DNA of 64,000 nt, from contig NC_019751.1 in NCBI RefSeq assembly GCF_000317435.1, positions 5,084,001-5,148,000 on the forward strand, written 5' to 3'. The translations under genes were made by a program, and so were the position numbers. Of the stretch, positions 52,087 to 60,125 are shown one piece after another. Position 1 is the stretch's first letter. Each line of letters opens with the position of its first letter. The DNA is from Calothrix sp. PCC 6303. Lineage in GTDB: Bacteria; Cyanobacteriota; Cyanobacteriia; Cyanobacteriales; Nostocaceae. The notes beneath the pieces are model-generated. The model was not told the DNA's origin, ran no database searches, and saw nothing but the letters and a program-made list of their open reading frames with translations.

Positions 52087-52587
52087 ATGCCAGCGAAGGG
52101 TCATCTATCATCAACAGAAAAGAAAAATCTACAACAGGCAGTAAAGACGGAAGAAAATCCGAAGATAAGAGAAAGAGCTTTAATGTTGTTGCTTTTGAAT
52201 GATGGAAAGACGTATGAGAAGATAGCCGAGTTTGTAGGATGCTCCCTAAGAAGAGTAGCTTACTGGTGCGTTCATGGAGATCCAAATAATTTAGAAACAC
52301 TAGAAGATGGAAGAGCAAAAGGTAATTACAGCAAAGCGAGTAAAGAATATATAGAGCGTTTGTTAAAAATTATAGATAAAGAACCGAAAGAATTCGGGTA
52401 TGAATTTGGGAGGTGGACAGGGAAAAGATTATCAGAGCATCTAGAGAAAGAAACAGGAATAAAACTGAGTAAATCGCAAGTAAGCAGAATACTATCACAA
52501 GAAAAATATGTATATATTTGGGGAAAATATAGTTTAGAAGAGAAACAAGATAAAAAAAAAGAGAAGAGTTCAAAGAAAAATTATTAG
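52087..52587 (+). CDS. IS630 transposase, OrfA (DNA-binding part)
   Basis: The 166-residue frame has two helix-turn-helix units (IAEFVGCSLRRVAYW near 45-60 and the region SKSQVSRIL near 125). It ends shortly after an A9 run at 52552-52560. Shifting back one base on that run gives KKKREEFKEKLLDYLRLAQ, which enters OrfB exactly, so a minus-one frameshift makes the full transposase. Confidence 0.92.
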   Translation: MPAKGHLSSTEKKNLQQAVKTEENPKIRERALMLLLLNDGKTYEKIAEFVGCSLRRVAYWCVHGDPNNLETLEDGRAKGNYSKASKEYIERLLKIIDKEPKEFGYEFGRWTGKRLSEHLEKETGIKLSKSQVSRILSQEKYVYIWGKYSLEEKQDKKKEKSSKKNY

Positions 52588-52592
52588 ACTAT

Positions 52593-53198
52593 TTGAGATT
52601 AGCGCAAGAGAGCCCAAATGCACTTCAGGTATGGTTTTGGGATGAGTGCGGTTTTAGCTTAAGAGTGATAAGAAGAAGATGTTGGACTAAAAAAGGGAAG
52701 AGAAAAAAAATAAAAGGAAAGAGGAGAAGAGGAAGAGTAAATATCATGGGAGGATTAAGATATGGGGATAAAAGAAGAATATGTTTTGTGATAAAAAAAG
52801 GAAATTCGGAAACATTTTATAACCAGTTAATTTGTTTGAATGAGCAAATACGTAAAGAATGGGAGTTTCAAGGTAATGAACCGCAAAAATTTCACAGCGA
52901 AGGTCCAAAGATAATCATAATTTTAGATAACGCAAGCTTTCATAAAAAGCAAGAGTTTTTAGAAAAAATAGAATCAGAATTACCTAATATAAAGTTGGAA
53001 TTTTTACCTGCTTATAGTCCTGACTATAATTTAATAGAATTAGTGTGGCATTCTGCTAAAGAATATATAGCTCATCGAGAATTTGAAACACAAGAAGAAC
53101 TAGAAAAAATAGTAAATAAACTTTTGAACGAAGGGGAATTAATTATTAATTGGACTAGGAAGGTAAAAAATAAAGGAAATTCTGTTAATGTCATTTAA
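52593..53198 (+). CDS. IS630 transposase, OrfB (DDE catalytic part)
   Basis: This frame carries the DDE triad: D in VWFWDECGF, D in IIILDNASFH and E in YSPDYNLIELVW, in the spacing normal for IS630. Its own ATG-like start is weak (MRLAQ is preceded by coding-looking residues reachable only by frameshift). No other defect is seen, so the element may be active. Confidence 0.92.
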   Translation: MRLAQESPNALQVWFWDECGFSLRVIRRRCWTKKGKRKKIKGKRRRGRVNIMGGLRYGDKRRICFVIKKGNSETFYNQLICLNEQIRKEWEFQGNEPQKFHSEGPKIIIILDNASFHKKQEFLEKIESELPNIKLEFLPAYSPDYNLIELVWHSAKEYIAHREFETQEELEKIVNKLLNEGELIINWTRKVKNKGNSVNVI

Positions 53199-53335
53199 AT
53201 GCGTCTAAGCTTATTAATATTAGTAAATCAAAAAATTTTAAATATTTGCTCTTAATATACCTACAAGGTTTAATTGACTTGATTCTTGATATATGCTATG
53301 AACGAATTTGATTCAAAGCTAAAATTAAATCAGTG

Positions 53336-53378
53336 AACTGATAACTGGTAATTGATAACTGATAACTGATAACTGGTT
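53336..53378. repeat. TAACTGA tandem repeat before potC
   Basis: About six imperfect TAACTGA heptamers, the same unit as at 47321, end 7 bases before the potC start codon. Confidence 0.85.
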
Positions 53379-53384
53379 AAAAAT

Positions 53385-54209
53385 GTGAATACCATATCCT
53401 CATCTCCAAAATCATCTATCAAGAAACCGCGTGTAATGGCATGGCAAGCTATGTTTTCCTCGGTAATGCTGATGTTGATGTATTTACCCATTCTGGTGCT
53501 TGGTTTTTACAGCTTTAACAAGTCACCCTATAGTAGTGGTTGGGAAGGTTTCACGCTGGAATGGTACCGAAAGTTATTCCAAGATGAACGGATTTTATTC
53601 GCTTTAAAAAATAGCCTCATTGTTGCCGTGACTGCTGTGGGAATATCTGCGGTGTTAGGAACATTAATGGCAGTGGGTTTATCACGGTATCGCTTTCCTT
53701 TTAAAGGTGTATATGTGGGTATTTCCTATCTACCATTGATTATTCCTGATATAGCGATCGCTGTTTCCACTTTAGTCTTTCTGGCAGCCTTTGCGATTCC
53801 CCTCAGCATCTGGACAATTATTGCCGCACATGTTGTTTTTTGCATTGCTTACATTGGTTTAATTGTCTCATCTCGACTTACAGGTTTAGATTCCCATATC
53901 GAGGAAGCTGCATTAGATTTGGGGGCAACACCTACACAGTCTTTCATTTTAGTCCTATTACCCCAACTCATGCCCGCCATTGTTGCCGGGTGTCTGCTAT
54001 CTTTTATTCTGAGTCTCGATGACTTCTTGATTGCCAGCTTTACATCCGGTAGCGGTTCAGGAACTTTACCCATGGAAATCTTCAGCCGAATTAGAACCGG
54101 GGTAAAACCAGATATTAATGCCCTCAGCGTCATCTTAATTATAGTATCCGCGTTCATTGCTGCGATCGCTGAATTCATCCGTTTCTCTGGTGACAACAAA
54201 AAAAATTAG
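53385..54209 (+). CDS. potC: ABC transporter permease PotC
   Basis: The 274-residue inner-membrane permease has six predicted helices and the EAA loop EEAALDLGATPTQSFILVLLPQL (about residues 173-195), which contacts the ATPase. Sequence style (NKSPYSSGWEGFTLEWYRKLF) matches the spermidine/putrescine permease PotC. It needs PotA, PotB and PotD, which are not next to it: upstream is an IS630 element and a repeat array, downstream a beta-helix gene. The start is GTG 53385; an ATG two bases earlier is out of frame. It may be a detached operon member. Confidence 0.9.
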   Translation: MNTISSSPKSSIKKPRVMAWQAMFSSVMLMLMYLPILVLGFYSFNKSPYSSGWEGFTLEWYRKLFQDERILFALKNSLIVAVTAVGISAVLGTLMAVGLSRYRFPFKGVYVGISYLPLIIPDIAIAVSTLVFLAAFAIPLSIWTIIAAHVVFCIAYIGLIVSSRLTGLDSHIEEAALDLGATPTQSFILVLLPQLMPAIVAGCLLSFILSLDDFLIASFTSGSGSGTLPMEIFSRIRTGVKPDINALSVILIIVSAFIAAIAEFIRFSGDNKKN

Positions 54210-54220
54210 GCTTTGCTAAT

Positions 54221-54338
54221 TAGGGCTTGCTGAATAACTATAAAACATTTATTTATCAACACTTTCGGGATTTTTTATCCGGGGAAAGTGCAAGGAAATA
54301 AGGGTTTGAGGTTTAAAAAGCTTGTATTCAGATTTATT
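54221..54338 (+). repeat. Dispersed 118-bp repeat, copy B
   Basis: It matches 2240-2357 with about eight mismatches and begins TAGGGCTTGCTGAATAAC. It starts 12 bases after the potC stop. Confidence 0.9.
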
Positions 54339-54361
54339 GGAGTTATCTCCGATAAGAATGT

Positions 54362-54385
54362 AGAGACGCGATATATCGCGTCTTT
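54362..54385. terminator. AGAGACG palindrome downstream of potC
   Basis: AGAGACGCGATA and TATCGCGTCTTT form a near-perfect stem. It belongs to the AGACG hairpin family. The gap 54210-54661 otherwise holds repeat copy B and AT-rich promoter sequence. Confidence 0.6.
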
Positions 54386-54661
54386 ACAAGGGTTCTGCGT
54401 ACCGCATAATTAATTTCGGGTTTAACTATGCAATTTCTGAAAATCATTCTGAGATTTATGGTGAAAACGGTTTACGACGACACAACCATAAATTAAGTTT
54501 CCATATTTCCAATCATCGCAATTATAAAATTAATCTCCGAAACTGTGCTGATCTGGTATACATCATCTGGTATAGTTTGGCATAAATTTGACAGCACACC
54601 AGCTGCAAATGAAACTATATCAAACATACTCCTATTTAGCACATTACAAGTACTTAGAAAC

Positions 54662-56338
54662 ATGAAACGTCAGGGTTTACAAAATAATCAGTACAAAGGT
54701 TTTCGTTCATTCTCAGCAGGTTTAGCTGTAACACTATTAGTCTCTAGTGGCTCAGTATTGACACCAGTCCAGGTAAATGCAAGAACTGATATTCAAATCA
54801 AAACCACTCAAAATATTACAGCCCAAGCTCCCGCAACTGGTACCATAATTTACGTTAATCCCACCAGCGGCAATGATGCAGCTGGTGCAGGAACAACTGA
54901 AGCTGCACCACTGAAAACAATTAGCTTTGCCCTCAAACAAGCACAATCAGGTACAGTTATTCAACTATTACCTGGTAATTACAGCACCGCAAGCGGTGAA
55001 ACTTTCCCCCTAGATTTAAAATCTGGAGTCACATTACGGGGAAATGACGAAGCGAAAGGACAGGGAATTTTAATTACTGGTGGTGGTTCTTACACTAGTC
55101 GAACTTTTGCCCAACAAAATATTACAATTTTGGGTCAAAATAATGCCACCATTAGCGGTGTGACTGTCACCAACCCAAACCAACGGGGTACAGGAATATG
55201 GCTAGAGTCTACAAATACAGTAATTGCTAACAACACATTTACCAATAGTGTCCGTGACGGTGTGTTTGTTACAGGTACAGGTAATCCCAAAGTAAACAAT
55301 AATATTTTTGTTCTCAATCTAGGTAACGGTATTTCCATTGCCAAACAATCTACGGGTGAAGTTCGGGGAAATACATTCCAAAATACTGGTTTTGGCATCG
55401 CAGTTAGTGAAACTGCTGCACCAATGATTGCTGATAACCAGATTCTTCAAAATAATGGAGGAGTGGTTGTGACTGGTAGCGCTAAACCCATGTTACGGAA
55501 TAATGTCATCCAAGATAGCCGCGATCATGGTTTAGTAGCAATTCAAACCGCTGAACCAAATTTAGGTACTGAAGCTGATCCTGGCAAAAACCTAATTCGG
55601 AACAACGGCACAAAAAATACCAAAACATTCTTTGATGTTCTCAATGCAACCAAAGAACAAACCATCACTGCTGTTGGAAATGATATTGATCCGAAGCGCG
55701 TATCTGGAAAAATTAATCTAGTTATCGCTCAAGTTGATCCACCGCAAGGCAGTGGTAGCTTCAGTGATATTACTGCTAATTACTGGGCAAAAGGTTACAT
55801 CGAAGCCTTAGCCAGTAGAAATATCATTGCTGGGTTCCCTGATGGTCGTTTTAAGCCAGATGAACCCGTTACCCGCGCTCAATTTGCGGCAATTATTGCC
55901 AAAGCTTTTAATCCTGCACCAAAAAATCCAGCAATAGCATTTACTGATGTTAAGAGTGATTTTTGGGCTTTTGCGGTGATTCAAACAGTTTCCCGTGGTG
56001 GGTTTATTGCTGGATATCCAGATAAGACCTTTAAACCTCAACAACAAATTCCTAGAGTTCAAGCATTAGTAGCTTTAGCAAACGGTTTGGGTTTAAGCAC
56101 TGCTAGAGCGAATCTTCTTTCTTATTATAGTGATGCGGCTCAAATTCCCAGTTATGCCAATCTAGCGATCGCATCTGCAACTGCAAGGGGACTTGTCGTT
56201 AACTACCCCACCGTCAAACAACTCAACCCCACCCGTCCAGCTACCCGTGCTGAGGTTGCAGCTTTTGTTTACCAAGGATTGGTGAGTTCTGGTGCAGCAC
56301 CAGCAATTGCATCACCATATGTGGTAAATGTTCCCTAA
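54662..56338 (+). CDS. DUF1565/parallel beta-helix protein with C-terminal SLH domains
   Basis: This is a 558-residue secreted surface protein. It has a signal peptide (MKRQGLQNNQYKG then a hydrophobic stretch, cleavage near VNARTD). A DUF1565-type opening (IYVNPTSGNDAAGAG) leads into right-handed beta-helix repeats with Asn ladders (about 70-330). Three SLH-like units follow (FSDITANYWAKGYIEAL near 365, FTDVKSDFWAFAVIQTV near 427, YYSDAAQIPSYANLAIA near 486). SLH units anchor to cell-wall polymers or the outer envelope. I start at ATG 54662 because the in-frame GTG 54545 adds 39 residues without signal features. Ligand or substrate unknown. Confidence 0.88.
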   Translation: MKRQGLQNNQYKGFRSFSAGLAVTLLVSSGSVLTPVQVNARTDIQIKTTQNITAQAPATGTIIYVNPTSGNDAAGAGTTEAAPLKTISFALKQAQSGTVIQLLPGNYSTASGETFPLDLKSGVTLRGNDEAKGQGILITGGGSYTSRTFAQQNITILGQNNATISGVTVTNPNQRGTGIWLESTNTVIANNTFTNSVRDGVFVTGTGNPKVNNNIFVLNLGNGISIAKQSTGEVRGNTFQNTGFGIAVSETAAPMIADNQILQNNGGVVVTGSAKPMLRNNVIQDSRDHGLVAIQTAEPNLGTEADPGKNLIRNNGTKNTKTFFDVLNATKEQTITAVGNDIDPKRVSGKINLVIAQVDPPQGSGSFSDITANYWAKGYIEALASRNIIAGFPDGRFKPDEPVTRAQFAAIIAKAFNPAPKNPAIAFTDVKSDFWAFAVIQTVSRGGFIAGYPDKTFKPQQQIPRVQALVALANGLGLSTARANLLSYYSDAAQIPSYANLAIASATARGLVVNYPTVKQLNPTRPATRAEVAAFVYQGLVSSGAAPAIASPYVVNVP

Positions 56339-56398
56339 TTTTTAATCAAGTTCTCAGGAAATTAGAGATAGTAGTCTGTCAAGATAAAAATGACGGTT

Positions 56399-56522
56399 GT
56401 AGAGACGTAGCATTGCTACGTCTCTACGCAATTATGGATTTGTACACAACCGTCAAAATAAAATTGATAGACTAAATAGTTATGGAAAAATATACCAGGT
56501 GTAGCAATGCTACATCTGGTAT
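56399..56522. repeat. Two dispersed palindromes downstream of the SLH gene
   Basis: At 56399-56427 GTAGAGACGTAGC pairs with GCTACGTCTCTAC, and at 56492-56522 ATACCAGGTGTAGC pairs with GCTACATCTGGTAT. They share the core TAGCATTGCTA type and may end both convergent transcripts. Confidence 0.8.
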
Positions 56523-56536
56523 AAAAGTTTCAATAT

Positions 56537-57388
56537 CTAACTTCCTAAAAACCACTGAGTCCCCGTAAATAGGTAATACACCCCAGTTAAAATCAGCGCG
56601 ACACTACCAAAACGAATAATACCCTCGGAATGATTCAACAAACTACGACTTTGTTTTGCTAATCCCGTAAATAAACTTGCCAGAAAAATCAACAAGGTAT
56701 AACCAAGCGCATAACTAATCATTGTCAGCGTACCCAATACCTGGGAACCCGTAGCTGCTGCTGATGCTAACACCGCGAATAATACTGGACTTGCACAAGG
56801 AGAACTCACCAATGCAAAGGTTAAACCGACTCCATAAGGTCCCGCTTTCGGAAGATTTACATTCATCTGCGGTAAGGGTATATTCACCACACCCATCAAC
56901 CACAACCCCATCACAGCCATAATTAAGCCCACTACTATATTGATATAGCCTCGGTACTCCACCATTACAGTTCCCGCAAAGGAAGACACCAAACCAAATA
57001 GACTTAAAATAGTCACCGCACCCAAAACGAACAAACCAGCTTTAGTGAAAGCATCCCAACGGGATTTGATATTGAGTGTACCGATATAGCTGAGATTGAC
57101 AGGTAAAAGTGCGAGAATACAAGGAGACACGGATGCGATCGCGCCTCCTGCAAAAGCCAATGGTAGCAAGACAAAGGGATTGGCGGTATCCTGTTTATCA
57201 AACCATTGTTGGTAGCGGTTTTCCACAATGGAAATTACTCGCTCAATGGGTTGACTAATTACAGATCCAAGGGTGAGAACTAGAATTAGTGATAGTAATC
57301 CCAATCCACCGTAAACTAGCCATTTTTTCGAGATTGGAAAACGTCGGGAAGGGTTTCGCTCTGGGGAAGATTGGGGTATTGGTTTCAT
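56537..57388 (-). CDS. ccdA: CcdA/DsbD-type thiol-disulfide transmembrane protein
   Basis: The 283-residue protein has a cytoplasmic Arg-rich start and an extra N-terminal helix (about 22-45). A core of six helices follows, with the two redox cysteines in SVSPCILALLP (near 94) and SSPCASPVLF (near 197), each followed by proline or serine as in CcdA. It passes electrons from cytosolic thioredoxin to extracytoplasmic acceptors for cytochrome c maturation and disulfide reduction. I start at ATG 57388, since the upstream extension reads a repeat array. The thioredoxin lipoprotein upstream is its likely partner. Confidence 0.92.
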   Translation of the reverse strand: MKPIPQSSPERNPSRRFPISKKWLVYGGLGLLSLILVLTLGSVISQPIERVISIVENRYQQWFDKQDTANPFVLLPLAFAGGAIASVSPCILALLPVNLSYIGTLNIKSRWDAFTKAGLFVLGAVTILSLFGLVSSFAGTVMVEYRGYINIVVGLIMAVMGLWLMGVVNIPLPQMNVNLPKAGPYGVGLTFALVSSPCASPVLFAVLASAAATGSQVLGTLTMISYALGYTLLIFLASLFTGLAKQSRSLLNHSEGIIRFGSVALILTGVYYLFTGTQWFLGS

Positions 57389-57424
57389 GAAATTATCCGT
57401 GATGAAGAGATAGAGATTAAAAAA

Positions 57425-57456
57425 AGTAATGAGTAATAAGTAATAAGTAATGAGTG
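57425..57456. repeat. AGTAATAAGTAATGA short tandem repeat
   Basis: Four to five imperfect AGTAATA/AGTAATG heptamers lie between ccdA and the thioredoxin gene. A similar block stands near 49982, also followed by a TTTTGTAA-GGG-ATTTA sequence. Confidence 0.75.
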
Positions 57457-57533
57457 TGTTTTGTAACGGGGATTTAACCCCGACAGAAAACACGCTGGTT
57501 ATAGAAGCACGGGAATTAGACCCCCTAATATTG

Positions 57534-58073
57534 TTAATTTTTAGCTAGAGCGGTGTCGAGGATTTTGGTGTAATCTGCTTTGTTAGGATTATTTTTAAAC
57601 ATGGTTAAAATATTGCCAGTTGCCGGGTCAACAATAGCTACTGTGCTAGTTTTACTCTGATTAGCCTCAAGAAATTTACCTAAACCCAGTTTTTCAGCTT
57701 GAGCTTGTGTCTCTTGAACCTTAGCTTTATCGGTGACATCTAAAACTACAAAATTCACCTTGCCGGAATATTCTTGTTTCAATTGCGACAAGGTGGGAGC
57801 AATATTTTTACAACCAGGACACCAGGTTGCATATACATCTACTAAAACTGGTTTACCTTGAAGTTCTTTAGCTAAAGGCGCTCCAACGGAGGTTAATTTT
57901 CCTGCACAGGGGTCTTTTTTCCCAGCACATGGGTCAGCTTGAGCAATTTCTGTAGTCGATGGTGCAGCTTGATTTTGGGAAATATTATCTGATTTTGTGG
58001 TGCTGCATGATACGGTCAAAACCAGGCTACTTAAACACAGTAGACTGAGTAAAAATTTGTTATTTTTGAACAT
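57534..58073 (-). CDS. Thioredoxin-fold lipoprotein (CPGC active site)
   Basis: The 179-residue protein has a lipobox LTVSC with C23. A short linker with two copies of DPCAGK (residues 48-59) and a thioredoxin domain follow: YATWCPGCKN with C85 and C88, and a cis-Pro-like TSTVAIVDP (about 141-149). It sits outside the plasma membrane, probably taking electrons from CcdA, encoded about 145 bp downstream. A paralogue at 59438 shares over half its residues by eye. PCAGK pairs are not a standard part of thioredoxins and may bind metal or form extra disulfides. Confidence 0.9.
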   Translation of the reverse strand: MFKNNKFLLSLLCLSSLVLTVSCSTTKSDNISQNQAAPSTTEIAQADPCAGKKDPCAGKLTSVGAPLAKELQGKPVLVDVYATWCPGCKNIAPTLSQLKQEYSGKVNFVVLDVTDKAKVQETQAQAEKLGLGKFLEANQSKTSTVAIVDPATGNILTMFKNNPNKADYTKILDTALAKN

Positions 58074-58200
58074 GATTGCTTCTTAATGGTTGTATGGCAA
58101 AATGTTTGTCCGAGATAACTCGAATTGCATCTATTTACTAAGACGAACAAGAAACGAGATCGGATTTAATTCCACGAAAATTCCGTTTAACCAAGCAAAT

Positions 58201-58399
58201 AGGGGGTTTATACGGAATTGTTCTTTTGAATAACCCTACGGGGGGATTTATACGGAATTGTTCTGTATAATCCACTTAAAAAGGTTGTTTATAAGGAAAG
58301 ATTCGGTATAATAGCGCAATTGGGGGAGTTAAACAGAATAGTTCGGTATAAGTACCTTGTTGAAGGGGATTATATGGAAGCGTTCGATATAATAAATAG
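58201..58399 (+). repeat. Five degenerate 40-bp tandem units upstream of methyltransferase 1
   Basis: Units start near 58201, 58240, 58280, 58321 and 58361. Shared pattern: GGGG, then RTTTATACGGAATTGTTC, then GGTATAATA. Most units contain TATAAT-like sequence. The stretch 58291-58340 also occurs upstream of methyltransferase 2 (61321-61371). The gap 58074-58449 holds no gene. Confidence 0.85.
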
Positions 58400-58449
58400 T
58401 TCGACAGACATTCTTTTGAATCAATTCTCGTGACTGCTTAAGAGAATCT

Positions 58450-59202
58450 ATGGCTCGCTACGATACAATTGGACACGGCTATTCCCAGACCCGGCGCGAG
58501 GATCCTCGCTTCCGAGCGCAGATACACGCGGCTTTAGCCAATGCTCAGACGGTTGTCAACGTCGGTGCTGGTACTGGTGCGTACGAGCCGACGGATCGCT
58601 TCGTGATTGCAATTGAACCCAGCGATGTGATGGCAGCGCAGCGCTCGCACAATCTTGTCCCTGCGATCCGTGCGTCTGCGGACAGCATTCCTCTTCGTGA
58701 TCGCTCTGTAGACGCGGCAATGGCAGTACTTACCGTTCACCATTGGGATAAGGAACGTGAGAAAGGTGTCCGCGAGCTTCGACGTGTGGCGCGAGGAGCC
58801 GTTGTAATCTTGACCTATGATGCGACCATCAGTGCTGCAATGTGGCTGATGGCAGATTACTTGCCGGAAGTAGCTGCGCTGGATCTCCGAATCTTCCCGC
58901 CTCTGGAACAACTCGCGGAATGGCTTGGCGGTGACGTGCGAATCGATAAGGTACCGATTCCGTGCGATACACCTGATTGGATGCTCGGTTCGTTCTGGGC
59001 TCACCCGGAGCGTGTGCTCAATGCGAACGCACGAGCGGCGACATCTGGTTTTGCTCGCATGTCAACCAGCGTTGTCGATCGCGTTGTTTCCGAAGTATCT
59101 CGCGATTTGGACAGCGGATTGTGGGACGACCGCTATGGGCACTTGAGGAGCCTTGACGCTCTCGATGTTGGACTTCGGCTCGTTGTCGCAACGTCAAGCT
59201 GA
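58450..59202 (+). CDS. SAM-dependent methyltransferase 1, foreign composition
   Basis: The 250-residue class I methyltransferase has motif I VVNVGAGTGAYEP (residues 35-47), acidic motif II in FVIAIEPSD, and a motif IV-like AAMAVLTVHHWDKE. It resembles Methyltransf_11-type enzymes; the acceptor is unknown. Bases 58501-58560 count 34 G+C of 60, much higher than neighbours, and codons favour GCG, CGC and CTC, so the gene is foreign. It is flanked by repeats and followed by an attC-like palindrome. It lies between duplicated thioredoxin genes. ATG 58450 is the only plausible start. Confidence 0.88.
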   Translation: MARYDTIGHGYSQTRREDPRFRAQIHAALANAQTVVNVGAGTGAYEPTDRFVIAIEPSDVMAAQRSHNLVPAIRASADSIPLRDRSVDAAMAVLTVHHWDKEREKGVRELRRVARGAVVILTYDATISAAMWLMADYLPEVAALDLRIFPPLEQLAEWLGGDVRIDKVPIPCDTPDWMLGSFWAHPERVLNANARAATSGFARMSTSVVDRVVSEVSRDLDSGLWDDRYGHLRSLDALDVGLRLVVATSS

Positions 59203-59226
59203 TCCGGCGGCACGGGCAACTGTGCC

Positions 59227-59313
59227 GTCGAACAACTCAAATGCACCGGACAACTAAAATTTGGTCGGTGAGTGCGAACAATTTAGGCGTGCCGGTGATT
59301 TGAACCGTTAAAC
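59227..59313 (+). other. attC-like recombination site 1
   Basis: R'' GTCGAAC (59227-59233), L'' TCAAATGCACCGG (59237-59249), L' CCGGTGATTTGA (59292-59303) and R' GTTAAAC (59307-59313). L'' and L' pair perfectly except for one extra G, as with attC extrahelical bases. The 3-base unpaired spacers are AAC and ACC. The span is 87 bp. Confidence 0.6.
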
Positions 59314-59366
59314 ATCTTTGAGAAAAGCGATCGCTAGCTACCACCGGATACAACCTTGATAAATAA
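59308..59366 (+). repeat. 59-bp direct repeat, copy 1
   Basis: It starts TTAAACATCTTTGAGAAAAG, contains GCGATCGC and ends CCTTGATAAATAA. It is identical to 62128-62186. Identity begins at the TT of the predicted crossover. Confidence 0.97.
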
Positions 59367-59437
59367 AAGTGTATGTGATAAAAGGCGATCGCCAATCCTG
59401 TAGCACCAGGGAGCGAGACGCTCCCACTACTTTTGAC

Positions 59438-59971
59438 CTACTTTTTCGCCACAGCAGCGTTCAGGATTTTGGTATAGTCAGCTTTATTCGCATTATTTTT
59501 ATACATAGCTAAAATGTTTCCAGTTGCAGGGTCAACAATAGCCACTGTACTTGTTTTACTCTTGTTAGCTTCTAGAAATTTACCTAAACCCAGTCTTTGC
59601 GCTGCTGCTTCCGTCTGTTTGAGCTTACCTTTATCAGTCACATCCAAGACTACAAAATTTACCTTACCAGAATATTCCTGTTTCAACTGCGATAGAGTAG
59701 GAGCAATATTTTTGCAACCAGCGCACCAAGTAGCATATACATCCACCACTACAGGTTTACCCTGAAGTTCCTTAGCCAGAGGTCCCCCCACAGATTTCAC
59801 TTTACCTGCACAGGGATTTTTCCCAGCACAGGGATTCCCTTGAGCAATCTTGGTAATTGATGATTGAGCTTCAGTTGCAGAGATACTAGTTGAGGTTGTT
59901 ACAACCATAGATGCAGTCAAAACTAGGCTGCTCAGACAAATTTTGAGCAACAAATTCGCGTGTTTATGCAT
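59438..59971 (-). CDS. Secreted thioredoxin-like protein (CAGC active site)
   Basis: This 177-residue paralogue of the protein at 57534 has a cleavable-looking signal instead of a lipobox (MHKHANLLLK, hydrophobic to about 24, cleavage near SAT-EA). The NPCAGK pair is at 46-57. The thioredoxin site is C83-A-G-C86, where Pro is replaced by Ala, which should change its redox potential. Start ATG 59971 has AGGAAG 7 bases upstream. A longer frame to 60025 adds residues without signal character. The upstream region (to about 60085) resembles that of the other copy, so gene and promoter were duplicated together. Confidence 0.9.
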   Translation of the reverse strand: MHKHANLLLKICLSSLVLTASMVVTTSTSISATEAQSSITKIAQGNPCAGKNPCAGKVKSVGGPLAKELQGKPVVVDVYATWCAGCKNIAPTLSQLKQEYSGKVNFVVLDVTDKGKLKQTEAAAQRLGLGKFLEANKSKTSTVAIVDPATGNILAMYKNNANKADYTKILNAAVAKK

Positions 59972-60125
59972 AAAAGTCTTCCTGTCGTCAAGCTGAAAGT
60001 GTTTAATGGCGGTATGCTGCCACAAGAATAGTCAATAGTGGTGCATCTACTTACTAAGACGACTGAGGGTGGGAATTGGATTTAATTAAATTCAAACTTT
60101 TTTCTTCGCGTTAAAGTTTTGCTAG

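Larger units (their letters stand above)
52026..53213 (+). mobile_element. IS630/Tc1-family insertion sequence, complete
   Basis: Inverted repeats TAAGCTAAAACGCATCTAGA (start 52026) and, inverted, TAAGCTTAGACGCATTTAAA (end 53213) enclose the two overlapping transposase frames. Both ends show TA, the target dinucleotide that this family duplicates. The size is about 1.19 kb. The element lies between tpsB-like and potC genes. Confidence 0.93.

Noticed and set aside
57389-57493. N-terminal extension of CcdA
   Set aside because: The extra hydrophobic residues come from the AGTAATAAG tandem repeat; ATG 57388 gives the usual start.
58201-58399. CRISPR array
   Set aside because: Units are degenerate along their whole length with no constant repeat and unique spacer pattern, and no cas genes are present.
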